This document shows positions 1 to 10,240 of a DNA stretch of 24,812 nt, piece by piece. Position numbers and translations under genes: made by a program. This DNA is from Blumeriella jaapii (Eukaryota; Ascomycota; Leotiomycetes; Helotiales; Drepanopezizaceae): the NCBI GenBank assembly GCA_009599575.1, contig VWND01000079.1:1-24812 (forward strand), read 5' to 3'. Below the pieces are notes generated by a model. The model worked only from the letters and a program-made list of their open reading frames with translations, made no database searches and was not told the origin of the DNA. Within the stretch, counting starts at the first letter, position 1, and the number at the start of each line of letters is the position of its first letter.

Positions 1-180
1 TCGATAAAGCTTTTGTTAAAATTATTTTGCAAATAAATTTTGATAATTCGAGCTTTGAAATCGATATTTTGTATAAAAAAATGTATTTCAGTTTTTTTAT
101 TTATAATAAGCTCGATTTTATAATCGTAAAGCCGGTAAAAAACTAGCTTATTATTAGCGACTTAGAAAATACGTGTTCGA
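1..180 (-). pseudogene. RT N-terminal fragment, copy A
   Basis: This matches the first ~58 codons of the copy B reverse transcriptase frame (22034-22210), including the region before the FCIDYR box. It is cut off by the window edge. Minus-strand codons such as those for YLQNNF are still readable. The fragment has no catalytic motif of its own; the call rests on alignment with copy B. Confidence 0.7.
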
Positions 181-1309
181 AGTTTTTGTATTCCGAAAAA
201 AAAGATTCGAAAAAGGTTTATTCGAAGTTAGCTTTGCTAAGCTAATTAAAAAGGTCGAAATCGATATTTCGTTGGTTTTAAAACGTTCGAAAAAATTGTA
301 AAATTAGATTTTAAAAAAAATGTTATACGTAAAATCGTTTAATATTTGTCGATTTCGTATAAAAAGTTGAAAAAATTTTAATTGTTTTTTTTCTGAAAAT
401 CAGCTTGAAAGCGATGTAATAATTTGGCAGATGGAAATTGGGTAAGCAGTAGATTAAGGAATTCGTTTTCGAACTGATCGTTTTAAAAAGTTCAGAAAAT
501 GGTTTTGTTTGATTAATCTATCTATAACATAAGCTGAAAAGCTATCCGCGGGGGGCGAAAGCTTTTTTTCGGTTTTTGATATAATTGTTTTTCGTCTAAG
601 AAACATCTGTTTTTGGTGAGAGACGAAAAGAAAAAAAAAAAAAAAAAAAGAAAATCTAAAAGAAAAATCGGCATGCCTGGTAAAATGGGAATGGTGTATT
701 TTTTTGTATTATTTTAATTAGCGTGTCGCTATCGAAAATTCGGTAAAAATCCCGCGAGTGAAATTCGATTTTTTCGTTCGCGTTTCGCACAACGTCGTAG
801 GTTTGTTATAATTAATCAAGATTTTTGTTACGTTTTTACAAGCGTCGTTTGTTGGGGGGCGAAATTACCCCCCCCGACACACTTCTCGGAAATGCAGTAC
901 CATCAAACGATTTTCGGACAGGCAAATACAAAACTAGCGTAGCAAGGCAACCGAGCGTGGTAGAAGGATGTGGAGGGGGGGTAAAACTTCGGCCAACTTA
1001 ACAGCTTGCGTTTACATGTATAACTTTAATACAAACTTAGTTTGGATTTGTGTTCGGGTAGGTCCAATTGTATAAATTCTTTTTAAATTATACCATAATT
1101 TCCGAGATTAATAATTAAAAAAAGAGTAAACGATTAATTCGATCTATTAATAATCAAGATTACAAAAAGACATCAATAAACGTCCATAAAACTGTGTAAT
1201 TAAATAGCTACGAGACTTATATAATTATCTTTTTATAAGAAAAAAAAGCCGCAGAAAAAAAGTCCGGTTTAAAAAAAAAAATTAAAAATTTAAAAAAGGT
1301 TATTTCTCT
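181..1309 (-). other. Protease-to-RT linker of copy A
   Basis: This is homologous to 22211-23140 of copy B. No conserved domain is recognised. It holds a 19-base A run (631-649) and a G6...C8 pair (854-859 and 868-875) that copy B lacks. A GC-richer patch (about 850-990) keeps CA/TG dinucleotides that are mutated in copy B. In an intact element this would encode the polyprotein between protease and RT. Confidence 0.55.
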
Positions 1310-1545
1310 TTTTTTTAAAAAAAAAACCAAAAAAAAGATGTTAAATTGTCCAATCGACGTAAATCGATTACGCATAACCGTTCGCTTTGAAAAAAAAATC
1401 GGCGAACGCTTTTATTTTGTAACGAAAGCTATTTTCTAAAATTTTAATAAATATCGACTGAATTATTAATAAAAGATACAGCTATTACCCACGCAAAAAA
1501 GCTTTCGAACGTTTAAAATAACGCATAGAGGTATCGCGTAATATG
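1310..1545 (-). pseudogene. Aspartic protease remnant, copy A
   Basis: This aligns with the in-frame protease of copy B (23149-23340). The stretch coding AxANGYA is recognisable at about 1360-1400. Compared with B it carries several small insertions, for example TTTAAACG for TTTAACG, that destroy the frame. In Gypsy elements this pepsin-like enzyme cuts the Gag-Pol polyprotein; here it is non-functional. Confidence 0.55.
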
Positions 1546-1559
1546 TTTTAAAAAAAAAA

Positions 1560-3155
1560 AGGGCTCTCTGTTGCTTAGATCTGGGCGTTTTTTCGACTAG
1601 CGGAAAAAGCTTTTAATGCGTTTTTTTCGTATCCCATACGTTTTGAAAATCGTTTAAAAAAAAGTTTTTCGTTTTTATTATTATTATTAAAAAGCGAATT
1701 TTCGGCCGGTTTCGACCTCGTATTAGATTTATCAGCTTAAAAAAAGTCTTTTGGAATGGAACCGAACGAGTCGGTTCGGTAAAAGGTCGTGCAAATTGGC
1801 CTTTTTTGAATTTTTTTATATATAAATAAAAAACGAGCGTTGTCGTGTTGGTCCGATCGAAAAAAAAAAACGCTAAAAGAGGCGTTTTTTGGCGTGGAAA
1901 AAAAGAAAAAACAACAGAGGGCTTAAAAAAAAGCCTGTGAAGCATTTGAACGATTTTCGTACGTAACGATTTGATTCGTAGTACGCTTTAGTTAAAAATC
2001 ATAAGTCTATTATTTACGAAATAGTAAATTTAATTACAAAAAGCGATTCGCGTATAAGAATTCGTTTAGTACAGGAGCCAATTAATTTGTTTTTTTTTAA
2101 CGGAGACGGCGGTGAGCTAATTTTTTACAATAAAAGTCCGTTGTACGCGTTTAGTATTTTAAATGCAGCTTTTTTTTGTAAAACGCTTTGGTATTTTATC
2201 GCGGAAAGCGTTCCGAAGCTGTGTTTTGTCGGTCCGTATTTAAGCGTTCGCTGCGAAAATGGAAAATCGCAGATAAAAGCGTTTAAAAATCGTCGTGCGT
2301 ATTTATTATAAGTATTTTATTTTTAAATTCCTTTTCGGCTTTTTAAAACTCTGAAAAATCGGTTAGAAAATCGGCGAGTTTTTTAATTAATTTTTCGGAA
2401 AAAATATAATCGGAACGGTTTTAAGATACGCGGGATCAGGAATTTTCTTGCTACGCTTTCGGTCTGATCGAATATATAATTTTTGCGAAATCGATCGCTA
2501 GCGAAGTAATCGTAATAAATTCGAGATTGTCGAGAATTTTAGTTTTTTTTTTAATAGCGTGCTTTGTAATTTTTTTATTATTTTAATTTACAAAATTCAA
2601 AATTCGGAACGCGTTTTTATACGAGCTAGTCGAAAATTAGCAGATAGCACAGATAAAATGAAAGTTATAACGCTTTTAAAAATCGCGCTTAAAAAAAAAG
2701 TCTTGGCCGTTAAAAAAAGATCCAAAGAAAATTCGCGAAAAGCGTGGAAAATTGGGTATTGCAAGCGTTTGTTAGTTGAAATAAAACGTTGCGAAAAAAG
2801 GAAAGAGCAGCAATTCGCGATTAGCAAAAAAAGCACGTTCGATAAATTTTTTATCAAACGCTTTGATTAAAAAATCTGTCGCAATCGTATAATATAATTT
2901 CCAGAAGTTGTCGTTTACCGCTTTTTGCGTTTTTTTTAGTTGATTTTGCAAAAGTTTTAATTGAACGCTTTTATTAAGCGCTAGGCTGTAACCAAAAAAA
3001 AAAAGGTGGCAAGCGAAGTGGTTAGCGCTCTTGGCTTTTTCTTTTGTTTTTTTTTTTCTTCGGGGGGAGGATTGTTTTTCAGAAGAAAAAGCTTTTGGGG
3101 AAGGCTGTTTTTTTTTTCGCTGATTAAAAGGAAGGTTAAGGTGTAGTAGTAGCAA
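1560..3155 (-). pseudogene. gag remnant, copy A
   Basis: Structural (capsid/nucleocapsid) gene of family 1. Readable minus-strand pieces are an N-terminal Lys/Pro-rich and helical segment at 2772-3155 (127 codons, no ATG at its start), a central piece at 2597-2857, a piece around 2040-2330 with FYLRF and KIPKRF, and a C-terminal piece at 1613-1945. All match copy B in order. No single frame survives. Part of the central section (2040-2330) is better kept in frame than in copy B, while the C-terminal part carries extra bases. No clear zinc knuckle is seen. Assignment as gag rests on position between 5' LTR and protease and on its composition. Confidence 0.6.
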
Positions 3156-3174
3156 AAGCTGAAAAGCTTTTGCT
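3151..3174. other. Perfect 10-bp hairpin in the family 1 leader
   Basis: AGCAAAAGCT (3151-3160), GAAA, then AGCTTTTGCT (3165-3174) form a perfect stem with a 4-base loop just upstream of gag in element sense. The left arm in copy B is AGCAGGAGCT (about 24801-24810), so the A copy looks RIP-mutated on both arms. A role in RNA packaging or dimerisation is only a guess from its position. Confidence 0.5.
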
Positions 3175-3336
3175 AAAAGGGGGATCGTTGAAACAGAAGT
3201 TATTTTTTCGCGAAATGCGGAAATAAGCTTTTTTTACGACCGGTCGATCATTTTGATATGATTTGTAAGAAATTCGAAAAAAAAAATAATAGTTTACGCG
3301 CCGTCGGCCAGCGTAAAAAAAAAAAGTTGTTAATAA
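3175..3336 (-). other. Leader of copy A between 5' LTR and gag
   Basis: About 160 bp of untranslated leader. The primer-binding site should start next to 3336. The minus-strand sequence there begins TTATTAACAAC, but RIP has altered it too much to name a tRNA. Confidence 0.5.
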
Positions 3337-3609
3337 TATAACGATCTGATTAATCGAAGGGCTGAAAAATCAGTCAATTGGTCGCTTGTTTATATAATTA
3401 AAAAAACGAGCTTTTGGTTTTGTAATAAAGATATTTATTTAGAATTAACAATTGCAGAAGGCAGAGGTTGCTAAGGGGAAAGAGCCTATATATATATGAA
3501 TAGTTTTCCACATTTGATGGGAAGACCCACCAGGAGACCAGGGAGCTTGCAACTATACGTAGTTTGCTGGGGTGACACACGAGGTGGCAAAAAGAGTGAA
3601 TCGTTTACA
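3337..3609 (-). repeat. LTR1, 5' LTR of copy A
   Basis: 273-bp LTR repeated at 16485-16749 (opposite orientation), 17643-17906 and 18822-19103. On the minus strand it runs TGTAAACG... to ...CGTTATA (from CGTCACA). It is less mutated than its neighbours at 3460-3600. A TATATATA stretch at about 3487-3496 is the likely promoter element. The base after it (3610) starts an LTR2 fragment; 3610-3614 ATATT is the presumed target duplication. Confidence 0.88.
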
Positions 3610-3876
3610 ATATTTTGTATTAATAAAAATTGATAGTTTTAGCTATAATCGAAGCATGGATCCTTCCGAAACCCTTTGCTATTAATTATTTTCAACAGAT
3701 ATAAAAGCAAAGCACTTTTTTAAATAATACCATAAAGCACGCAGTTTAATTTATATTTTCACTTATTTTTTTTTTTCCTTTTTTCAGTTTTTTTCTAGAG
3801 ATTTTTCCTTCCTAGACTATTTTACCCACCGACATATGGCCCGTATCAGTCTGGTTTCCTCCTACCTACTTTTACA
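3610..3876 (+). repeat. Isolated LTR2, truncated by copy A
   Basis: Reverse complement of the LTRs at 5308-5575 and 15974-16237. The inner-right end CTTTTACA at 3869-3876 is intact. At the left about the first 12 bases of the LTR are absent, because copy A's LTR begins there. It sits against copy C at 3877, so this is either a solo LTR or the end of a second family 2 element inserted in copy C. The predicted 4-bp target duplication is ATAG at 3877-3880. Confidence 0.8.
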
Positions 3877-5307
3877 ATAGCTGATTCTTTTTCGCACTTC
3901 GTGTCGTTAATCAAATTCTTTTACGCTAATCGCACAGCTAACAGCCTAATAGCCTTCCGAAAAAAAACTGTACGAAACGCTACGAAAAAAAAAACGACGA
4001 CGATAATAACACTTCGTATATATTTAAACGCGATCTGCTGCTGCTATATTACGGTCGCTTAATAATATTAAACGTCGATTATTTTCGTTTGGGCTTTTGT
4101 GTATAAAAAATATACGACCAGATTTTTCCACCGCTTATTTTAACGCTCGCAAAACTACGCAATTGCTTTCGGACTAATATTATTAGCGAAATATAACAGC
4201 TTTCGTAAAAATAATATTATCGCAACTGCCACGCTTATCGAAAAAGTTTTGTTTTAAAAAATAAGCGTTCCGGCCTTTTTTCAGTTTTTTTTTTTTTTCC
4301 GTTTTTAACTATTTTTAAAAACACTTTATAATAGACTTTTGCAATTTTAACAAAAACAAACACGATTACGATAATATATTCGTAATAATAAATCGCTTTT
4401 TTTCAAATAAATTATTTCGATTTTTTATTATAAAAACATCGACGCTCGAAATTTTGCTAAATTGTATATATTTCACGTATATAAGTATTTTGGCCTTTTA
4501 AAAAATATTATTAGCGATCGTAGCTTTTAATATTAGTTTATTTTCTGGTTTGAATTAAACAAAATATTCGGTACGCAACTGAAGCTTTCGACAGCCGCTC
4601 ATTTCGAAACCGATAGTCAGACCGAAATTTATAATAATTAATATTTGCAAAAACGCTTTCGACCCTTTCGTAAAATTTTTATTTAAACGATTTAAAACGA
4701 ATTTCTTTTAATAATAAATTTCGCTCAAATAGTTTTTTTTTTTTAACGAAAGTCTAAATAGCTTTTCACTTTTTGAAATTATACACGGTTATATTTCTTA
4801 TATTAATTAAAATTAAAAGCTCGATATTTTCTTTTTTTTTTAATTTTTTACACAAGCTAAACGCAAACGAAACTCGTACGTACGCTCGCCGCTATTACAA
4901 CGCCCTGGAACCTCGCTAAATCGCATTTTTAATAAGCCTACGACAAAATAAAAAAAAATACAAATAAGTTTCGCCGCGCGATCGATTTTAACGTTAGCGA
5001 TTACGTATAATTCGATATGCGTCCATTTCCGATTTTTTCGGCCCTTCCGCAAGCTCGACAATTTTTAACAAAACGGCTTTTTTTAAAATTATAAACCAAA
5101 AATTTTCGATAAACGCTTTTAAGCTAGACCTTTTTAATATTATAAACGTACATTTAGTTTTTCACGTTAATCGACTGCGTAAAACAGCTAACGACGCGCT
5201 TTCAAATCAGATTAATTTAGCTTTTAAATTTATTAATATAACTAATAAGCTTAAATACGAAATCGAAAAATTAATCGTTTATCGAATGCAGCGAAAAAAC
5301 CTTTTAA
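3877..5307 (+). pseudogene. Integrase and start of chromodomain, copy C
   Basis: Plus-strand integrase remnant homologous to copy B 19.35-20.71 kb. Recognisable parts are a zinc-binding region (about 4160-4220), the core with SDR (about 4512-4522, from SDRGP) and QTEIYN (about 4617-4636), then YDKIKKN...FRRAIDF leading to the GPY/F-type C-terminal region (about 4935-5210) and the first chromodomain strand (EIEKLI, about 5255-5275). Many stops reflect RIP: the Trp codon of the YVWLDMR motif now reads TAA. Integrase would join element cDNA into chromosomal DNA; the chromodomain directs it to modified histones. The gene breaks at 5307 where family 2 inserted. Confidence 0.8.
5304..5307. repeat. 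Left target-site duplication of family 2 element
   Basis: TTAA here and TTAA at 16238-16241 flank the element. The undisturbed family 1 sequence in copy B reads TTAG at the same point (reverse-complemented at about 19346-19351), so both are RIP-mutated duplicates. Confidence 0.7.
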
Positions 5308-5575
5308 TATAAAAGTAGGTAGGAAAAACCAGACTGATACGGCCCCATGTCGGTGGGTAAGATAGTCTAGGGAATTTCTAGAAAAAACTGAAAAAAAAAA
5401 AAAAAAAAAAATAAAAGTATAAATTAAATTGCGTACCTATAATATTATTTAAAAAAATGCTTTGCTTTTATATCTGTTGAAAATAATTAATAGCAAAGGG
5501 GTTTCGAAAAGATTTATGCTTCGACCATAGCTAAAACTACCCATTTTTATTAATATAAGATATTACCGTTTTATA
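5308..5575 (-). repeat. LTR2, 3' LTR of family 2 element
   Basis: 268 bp, TATAAAAG...TTTTATA, from an ancestral TGTAAAA...TTTTACA with 7-bp inverted ends. It contains a long A run near 5391-5410. The first half keeps more G/C than the partner LTR and the second half keeps less. Confidence 0.85.
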
Positions 5576-8500
5576 TTCTGTTTTAAATAATATACGTAGT
5601 CGTTTTTAATTACGATTAAAAAAAAATATAATTTTAAATAAATGCAATTTAATTTATTTCATATAATTTAAAAATCAATTAATTAAAAACCGAACTTTTT
5701 AATCTTATACTTTTTTTCGGTTTTTTAAAATTTTTTTTTTAGCCTTTTTGCTATTGGCTTCTGTAAAAAAGTAGCGTTTCGCTTATCGTTTAAATTATTT
5801 TATTTATTTTGCTTTTTTAAAAAATAGCTCGATAAAATATTAATCGAGGTATCGTTTTTGTTTTACGAACGTTTTTAATAATTTTTTCGTCGATAATATC
5901 GTTTAATATCGCCGCGACGAAATATTTTCTACGATTTTCTTTCGTAAATAATAGCTTTCAGCTTTTAAACGTGATTCTACGCTTTGCAAAAAGCGCTAAA
6001 AAGTTTTGTATTAAAATCGTGGAAATAATCGATTAATTCGTCGTAATTAAAACCGATTAACGTTTTTTTTGCTTCGCGTAAAACTAATAGATCGAATCAC
6101 GGTTATTTACCGACGAATGCTTTTGAAAAAGCTTCGAAACCTATAAAAAAAATTATTTTACGAAATAATTCGGAAATAATCGTTTGCAATCGAAACCACC
6201 GAAAATGCTATAATTGCTTTTATCGCAAAACAAATAGCGTCAAATTGTTTATCGGAGCGTCGTTTTCGAAATAATTTTTGTATTTCTGCGCCGTATAATT
6301 ATTCGAATAAATTATTAATATTACCGCCGTCGGTTTTTTAAATTTTAAATTTAACGAAAACTTTTTGTTTAATCGAAAAGCTGACAAAAATTATTTTTAT
6401 TTTTTATTTCGTAGCTTTCGGTTTCGTAATCCGATAAAATAGCTAAAACCACTGTTTTTTAAAACGCGCTAAAATACGAAAAAGCCGGGCTTTTTTAAAT
6501 GGTTTTAATTAGTTTAGCGTCGAAATATAATTGCAAATAAGCTTCGATTATTTCCGAATTGTATACGAATGCAAGCAAAACGTAATAATCGAAAATGGCG
6601 TCGGTAAAGTTTTCGATTTTTTTTTTTTTTAAAAATTGGCGATATCGAATTTTATAATTATAATACGATCGAAACTAGCGAAACCTAAAGCGATCGGAAT
6701 ATTAAAATATGCCACGAAGCAGCAGTTTCCAAAGTTTTAAATAATCAAAGCAGCGAAATAAAAACCGGAATATATTTTAAAAGCTTGCTAAATAAAATTA
6801 TATAATATATTAGCGAAAAAAACTGTAAGCGCTTTTTAAGTTTTAATTAATCGGAAATAATATTTGTATATAATTTTTTTTTTTTATAAAATACAGCAGT
6901 AGTTTTTTTTTTTTCCGTTGTAAAACTTTACGTAATTAACGAATTCGCAGTTTAATTTAAATAAATTTTAAAATATATTTTCGGTCGAAAAGCTAAAAAA
7001 GTCGGCTTTTAAAAATATTCGTTGCTTTTATTTTTTTTTTTATTTTAATCGAGTTTTATAATCGCGCTAAAAGCTTTGGGATCTGTTTTAAAATTCGCGT
7101 AGCCTAAATAAATTTTAGCACGCGCTTAAATAATTTTCGCAGTTTTTTTCGTCGGAATATAAATTAATTATTAAAATTTATTTCCAATACATCGTAATTC
7201 GAATTTTTAATAACAGCGAATCGATTAGCGAAGCCGATAACGTCGATTTTTTTTATAATTAAATCGTAATACGCCGCGTAATAACGCACGTAAAAATAGC
7301 AGAATTTGCCGTTTTTTTTAATATTAACGTTATTTGTAAAAACGAAATTAAAAAATCGGAGTTTTTTAGCGAAAAAAAGCTTAAGCAAAAACGGATTATC
7401 GTTTTTAAAAATTTTCTTTATTTATTTTAGCGTATTAGATTTGCAATTTTCCGAAAAAAATTTAGTTTAGTTTTCGTTCGAAGCAAAAAAAGAAAAGCTG
7501 ACGGATTTATTTAATTTTTATATAAAAATATCGAAGTAAAACTTTTAAATCGTTTTGTCGTCGAAAGCGAAAATTTTAAATAAAATAATTTAATTTTGCG
7601 CTTTTTATATGATTTTTTTCGCGATAATTTCGATATTTTTTTTTAAGCTTTTTCGGTCGAATCGTATAATAATCGAAATTTTAAATATTTTTATTAAAAT
7701 TTAAAATATTGGCGGTAATAATACGACGTTTTTAAACGCAATAAGCGTTTTTAATATTTGCGTATTTAATTTCGAAAAATCAGATTTAAAATCGTTTGGT
7801 TTTTTTTTTTCGAAATACCGGCGTTTTTTAAATCTGATTTCGTAAAATCGTCGCGTCGTTTATTAATTAGCTTAAAAGCTATAGCTCGGCGTCGATTTCC
7901 GGCTGTTTTTTATTCGCGGTGTTTTTTTTATTAGCGACGCGAATAATTTTTTTCCTTCGAATAAAAAAGGTTTCGAAAGTGTCGGCGCGCTTTTTTACGT
8001 TTTTTGTTTTTATTTTTTTCGGAATCGTTTTTATAAATACAATAGGTTTTTTATATTCGAATAAGCGGTTGTTTGTTATTACGCTTTTAATTTCGTTTTC
8101 GAATTCGTTTTCGATAATTAAAAATAAAAATCGCCGAATAATTTTAGCTGTTTTGAAAATGTTAGTTGCTATCGCGTATATTTTTTCGAATTAAACAAAA
8201 ATAATATTAGCTTTTTCGTTTTTTTTTCGTCGTCGTAATTTTAAAATATCGGAATGATATCGTTTTTTTTTTTGATATAAAAATTCCGCATTTAACGACG
8301 TTTAGTTTTTTTATTTTAAAAAAAAGTCAGATTTAAAATTTCGCAGCCGATTAACTTTTTTTTTTTGGCGATTATATAGCGTCGTCGATTAATTTGCAAA
8401 CAGCTATAAAAAAGCTTATGAATCTGCGAACTTTTAAATTATTAGCTTTTAAAACTTGCGTTTTAAAAATATAAGCGTTTAGTATTTAAATTTCTTTTTT

Positions 8501-8985
8501 AATAAAAATAATAGTTTCGAAAAAGCGAGCGAAATGCCGAAATAAAATAACACCGGTGATTTTATTAAAAACGTATTTTTAAATATTTTTTTTTCGTTAA
8601 TTTAGCAAAAAGCGCAAAATCCGATTTTTTTTTTTTTTTTTTGTTATTTCGAGCTTTTTTTATTTCGGCGAAAGCTTTTAAAGCGTTATCGTAATTTAGC
8701 AGAAATTTATCGTAATTAAAACTTTTGCAAACGAATTCAGCTTTAACGAAACTTTCGTAATCGAATAAAAATTCGTTAACGTTTTCAGTTATTATATCGA
8801 ATTGTTTTATAAATGTTTTTACAAAAGCAGCTTATTAATTTAAAATAGCGGTATTATATATTTGTTTAAATTCGAAAAGATTGCGTATAATAGTTCCGTT
8901 CCAAAATAAATTGAAAATAAGCTTGTTAAATTTGGCAACGCTTTACTTAAAAAACGATATAATATCGATAAGTTTATTAATTAAA
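5576..8985 (-). pseudogene. Unrecognised coding-like segment between integrase and 3' LTR
   Basis: About 3.4 kb with no motif I can name. Minus-strand translation gives hydrophilic, protein-like runs in succession. The longest are 103 codons at 7882-8190 (rich in Lys/Arg/Asn) and 74 codons at 7164-7388 (KNGKFCYFYVRYY), the latter inside a ~230-codon stretch with few stops at about 7050-7740. Shorter runs lie at about 8200-8570, 8600-8890 and 5900-6700. No second RT, transposase or helicase motif and no clear envelope signal was found. It may be an accessory or env-position ORF of family 2, a captured gene, or another old insertion. The same-strand orientation favours an element-encoded ORF, but this is inference. 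Confidence 0.35.
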
Positions 8986-9259
8986 AAAGTGTATTATGTT
9001 TATTGAAAAGTAGATGGGAAAAAGTACGGGGATTATAGGGTATTTGTATCCAAAAGTTACGGGACTCCGCATGCTTTCTCCTTCTCGGTCATAGGTGGAA
9101 TCACGATTTAAACTGTGCTTTCAGCAGCGGAATTATTGTTCGGTTGTTTCCAGACTTTTCCAGAGGGTTTTTTTCTTTAGAAATATAATCGCTTTGGTCG
9201 GAATCGTCGTCGGATTCGCTAAAGTCGAAGTCGCTGTTTAAATCAGAATTTAAAAAATA
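8986..9259 (-). other. Less-mutated segment just after integrase
   Basis: From about 8990 to 9185 CA and TG dinucleotides are common, unlike the flanks. On the minus strand it follows the integrase end, has an acidic Ser/Asp-rich reading (SESDDDSDQSDY at about 9190-9225), then a likely stop and non-coding sequence ending in CAATAAACATAA (about 8995-9006). It could be the 3' untranslated end of gag-pol, with the AATAAA as a possible polyadenylation signal. Confidence 0.35.
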
Positions 9260-10240
9260 AATTTGTTAGTTTTTTTTATAAAATCGTTTTAACCGGTTAA
9301 CGGCGAACGTTTTTTTTAGTTTTATTTTATCGAATTCCGTAAGCTTATAATAGCTTTTATTTAATTCGGCCTCGTATATTTCGTAGGGTCCGAGCTATTT
9401 ATAATTAAATTTAATATCGGCCGATTTGTTAATAACGCGCTGAACGTCGTAAATTAAAACCAGATTTTTTTTTTAATTAGCGTTTTTTTTTTAAATTTTA
9501 GTTTTATCCCAGATTTTTTTAGCTGCTTTTCTAATTTTTTTTTTTTTTTAAATTATTTTTTTTATATTTATATCGCGGTAATTCAGCTGTTTAAATTTTA
9601 TTATTAGTAAATTTGCTTTCGTTTTTATTTTAATTACGTTATAAAACCTTTATATAAGCCATTTTGTTTTTAAAAACAATCGAGCGTTTTTGCCGTATTA
9701 AATAAAAAATAAAGTTATTTTAATAAAAGCGTATATATATATGCGTATAATAAAAAGCATTTTCGAGAATTTCCGCGATCAACGCTTATAGCTTTTTCGA
9801 ATGGCTTTTAAAAAGCCGTCGAAAATATTTTTATAATTTCGTTTAACGGATCCGTTGCTTTTCGAATTATAGGCTAAGATTTAAATACGCTGAATATCGT
9901 ATTTTTTTATAAAAGTTTTAATAATGCTTTTGTTTTCGGATTTATCGTCGACGTTTAATTTGCTAAATAAACCGTATCGATATACAACGTTATTTTAAAA
10001 AAAAATCGTTATAGCTTCGGAAATAGCGTTTCGGAATTTTTTTTTTTAAGTTATTTAAATAAATCGTCGATAGCGAATATAAAATACGTATATTTGCGGT
10101 CGGTGATCGGTATGCGTATAATATCGAAATTAATTTTTTTTTAAATTTTAAAAAACTACGTCGGATATAATAAGTTTTTTTTTCGGCCAAGCTTTTGTTT
10201 TTAGCAAAAAATACAGCTTTTAACGAAAACTTTGCAATTT
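9260..10240 (-). pseudogene. Integrase of family 2 element
   Basis: Minus-strand remnant of a retroviral-type (DDE) integrase. The core starts near 10190 (FFKI.KKINFDII, with the first catalytic Asp region) and continues with AIDDLF, LNVDDKSEN (about 9940-9965; second Asp kept) and SNGSVKRN (about 9836-9860), where the catalytic Glu codon has become Lys. The C-terminal region reads LGPYEIYEAE, YYKLTEF and FAVNRLKRF (about 9275-9410), a typical ending for one fungal Gypsy lineage. Stops from Trp/Gln codons and shifts interrupt the frame. It would have inserted element cDNA; it cannot do so now. Confidence 0.8.

Larger units (their letters stand above)
1..3609 (-). mobile_element. Family 1 Ty3/Gypsy (chromovirus) element, copy A, 5' half
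   Basis: The whole block aligns by eye with 22034-24812 of copy B in the same orientation, and continues about 450 bp further, through the leader to a 5' LTR at 3337-3609. Read on the minus strand the order is LTR, leader, gag, protease, linker and start of RT; the rest lies left of the window. It is heavily decayed and clearly longer than copy B over the same span (about 3160 versus 2780 bp). The extra bases are short scattered insertions and lengthened homopolymers. The right end abuts an LTR2 fragment, so this copy appears to have inserted into that LTR. Confidence 0.85.

Noticed and set aside
3398..3580. 60-codon minus-strand ORF
   Set aside because: Lies wholly within LTR1 and is not preserved in the other LTR copies.
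4840..5061. 73-codon minus-strand ORF
   Set aside because: Antisense of copy C integrase, which reads on the plus strand here.
7919..8194. 91-codon plus-strand hydrophobic ORF resembling a membrane protein
   Set aside because: It is antisense to a hydrophilic 103-codon minus-strand frame (7882-8190) in line with the element's direction. Phe/Ile/Leu richness is what AT-shifted antisense sequence gives.
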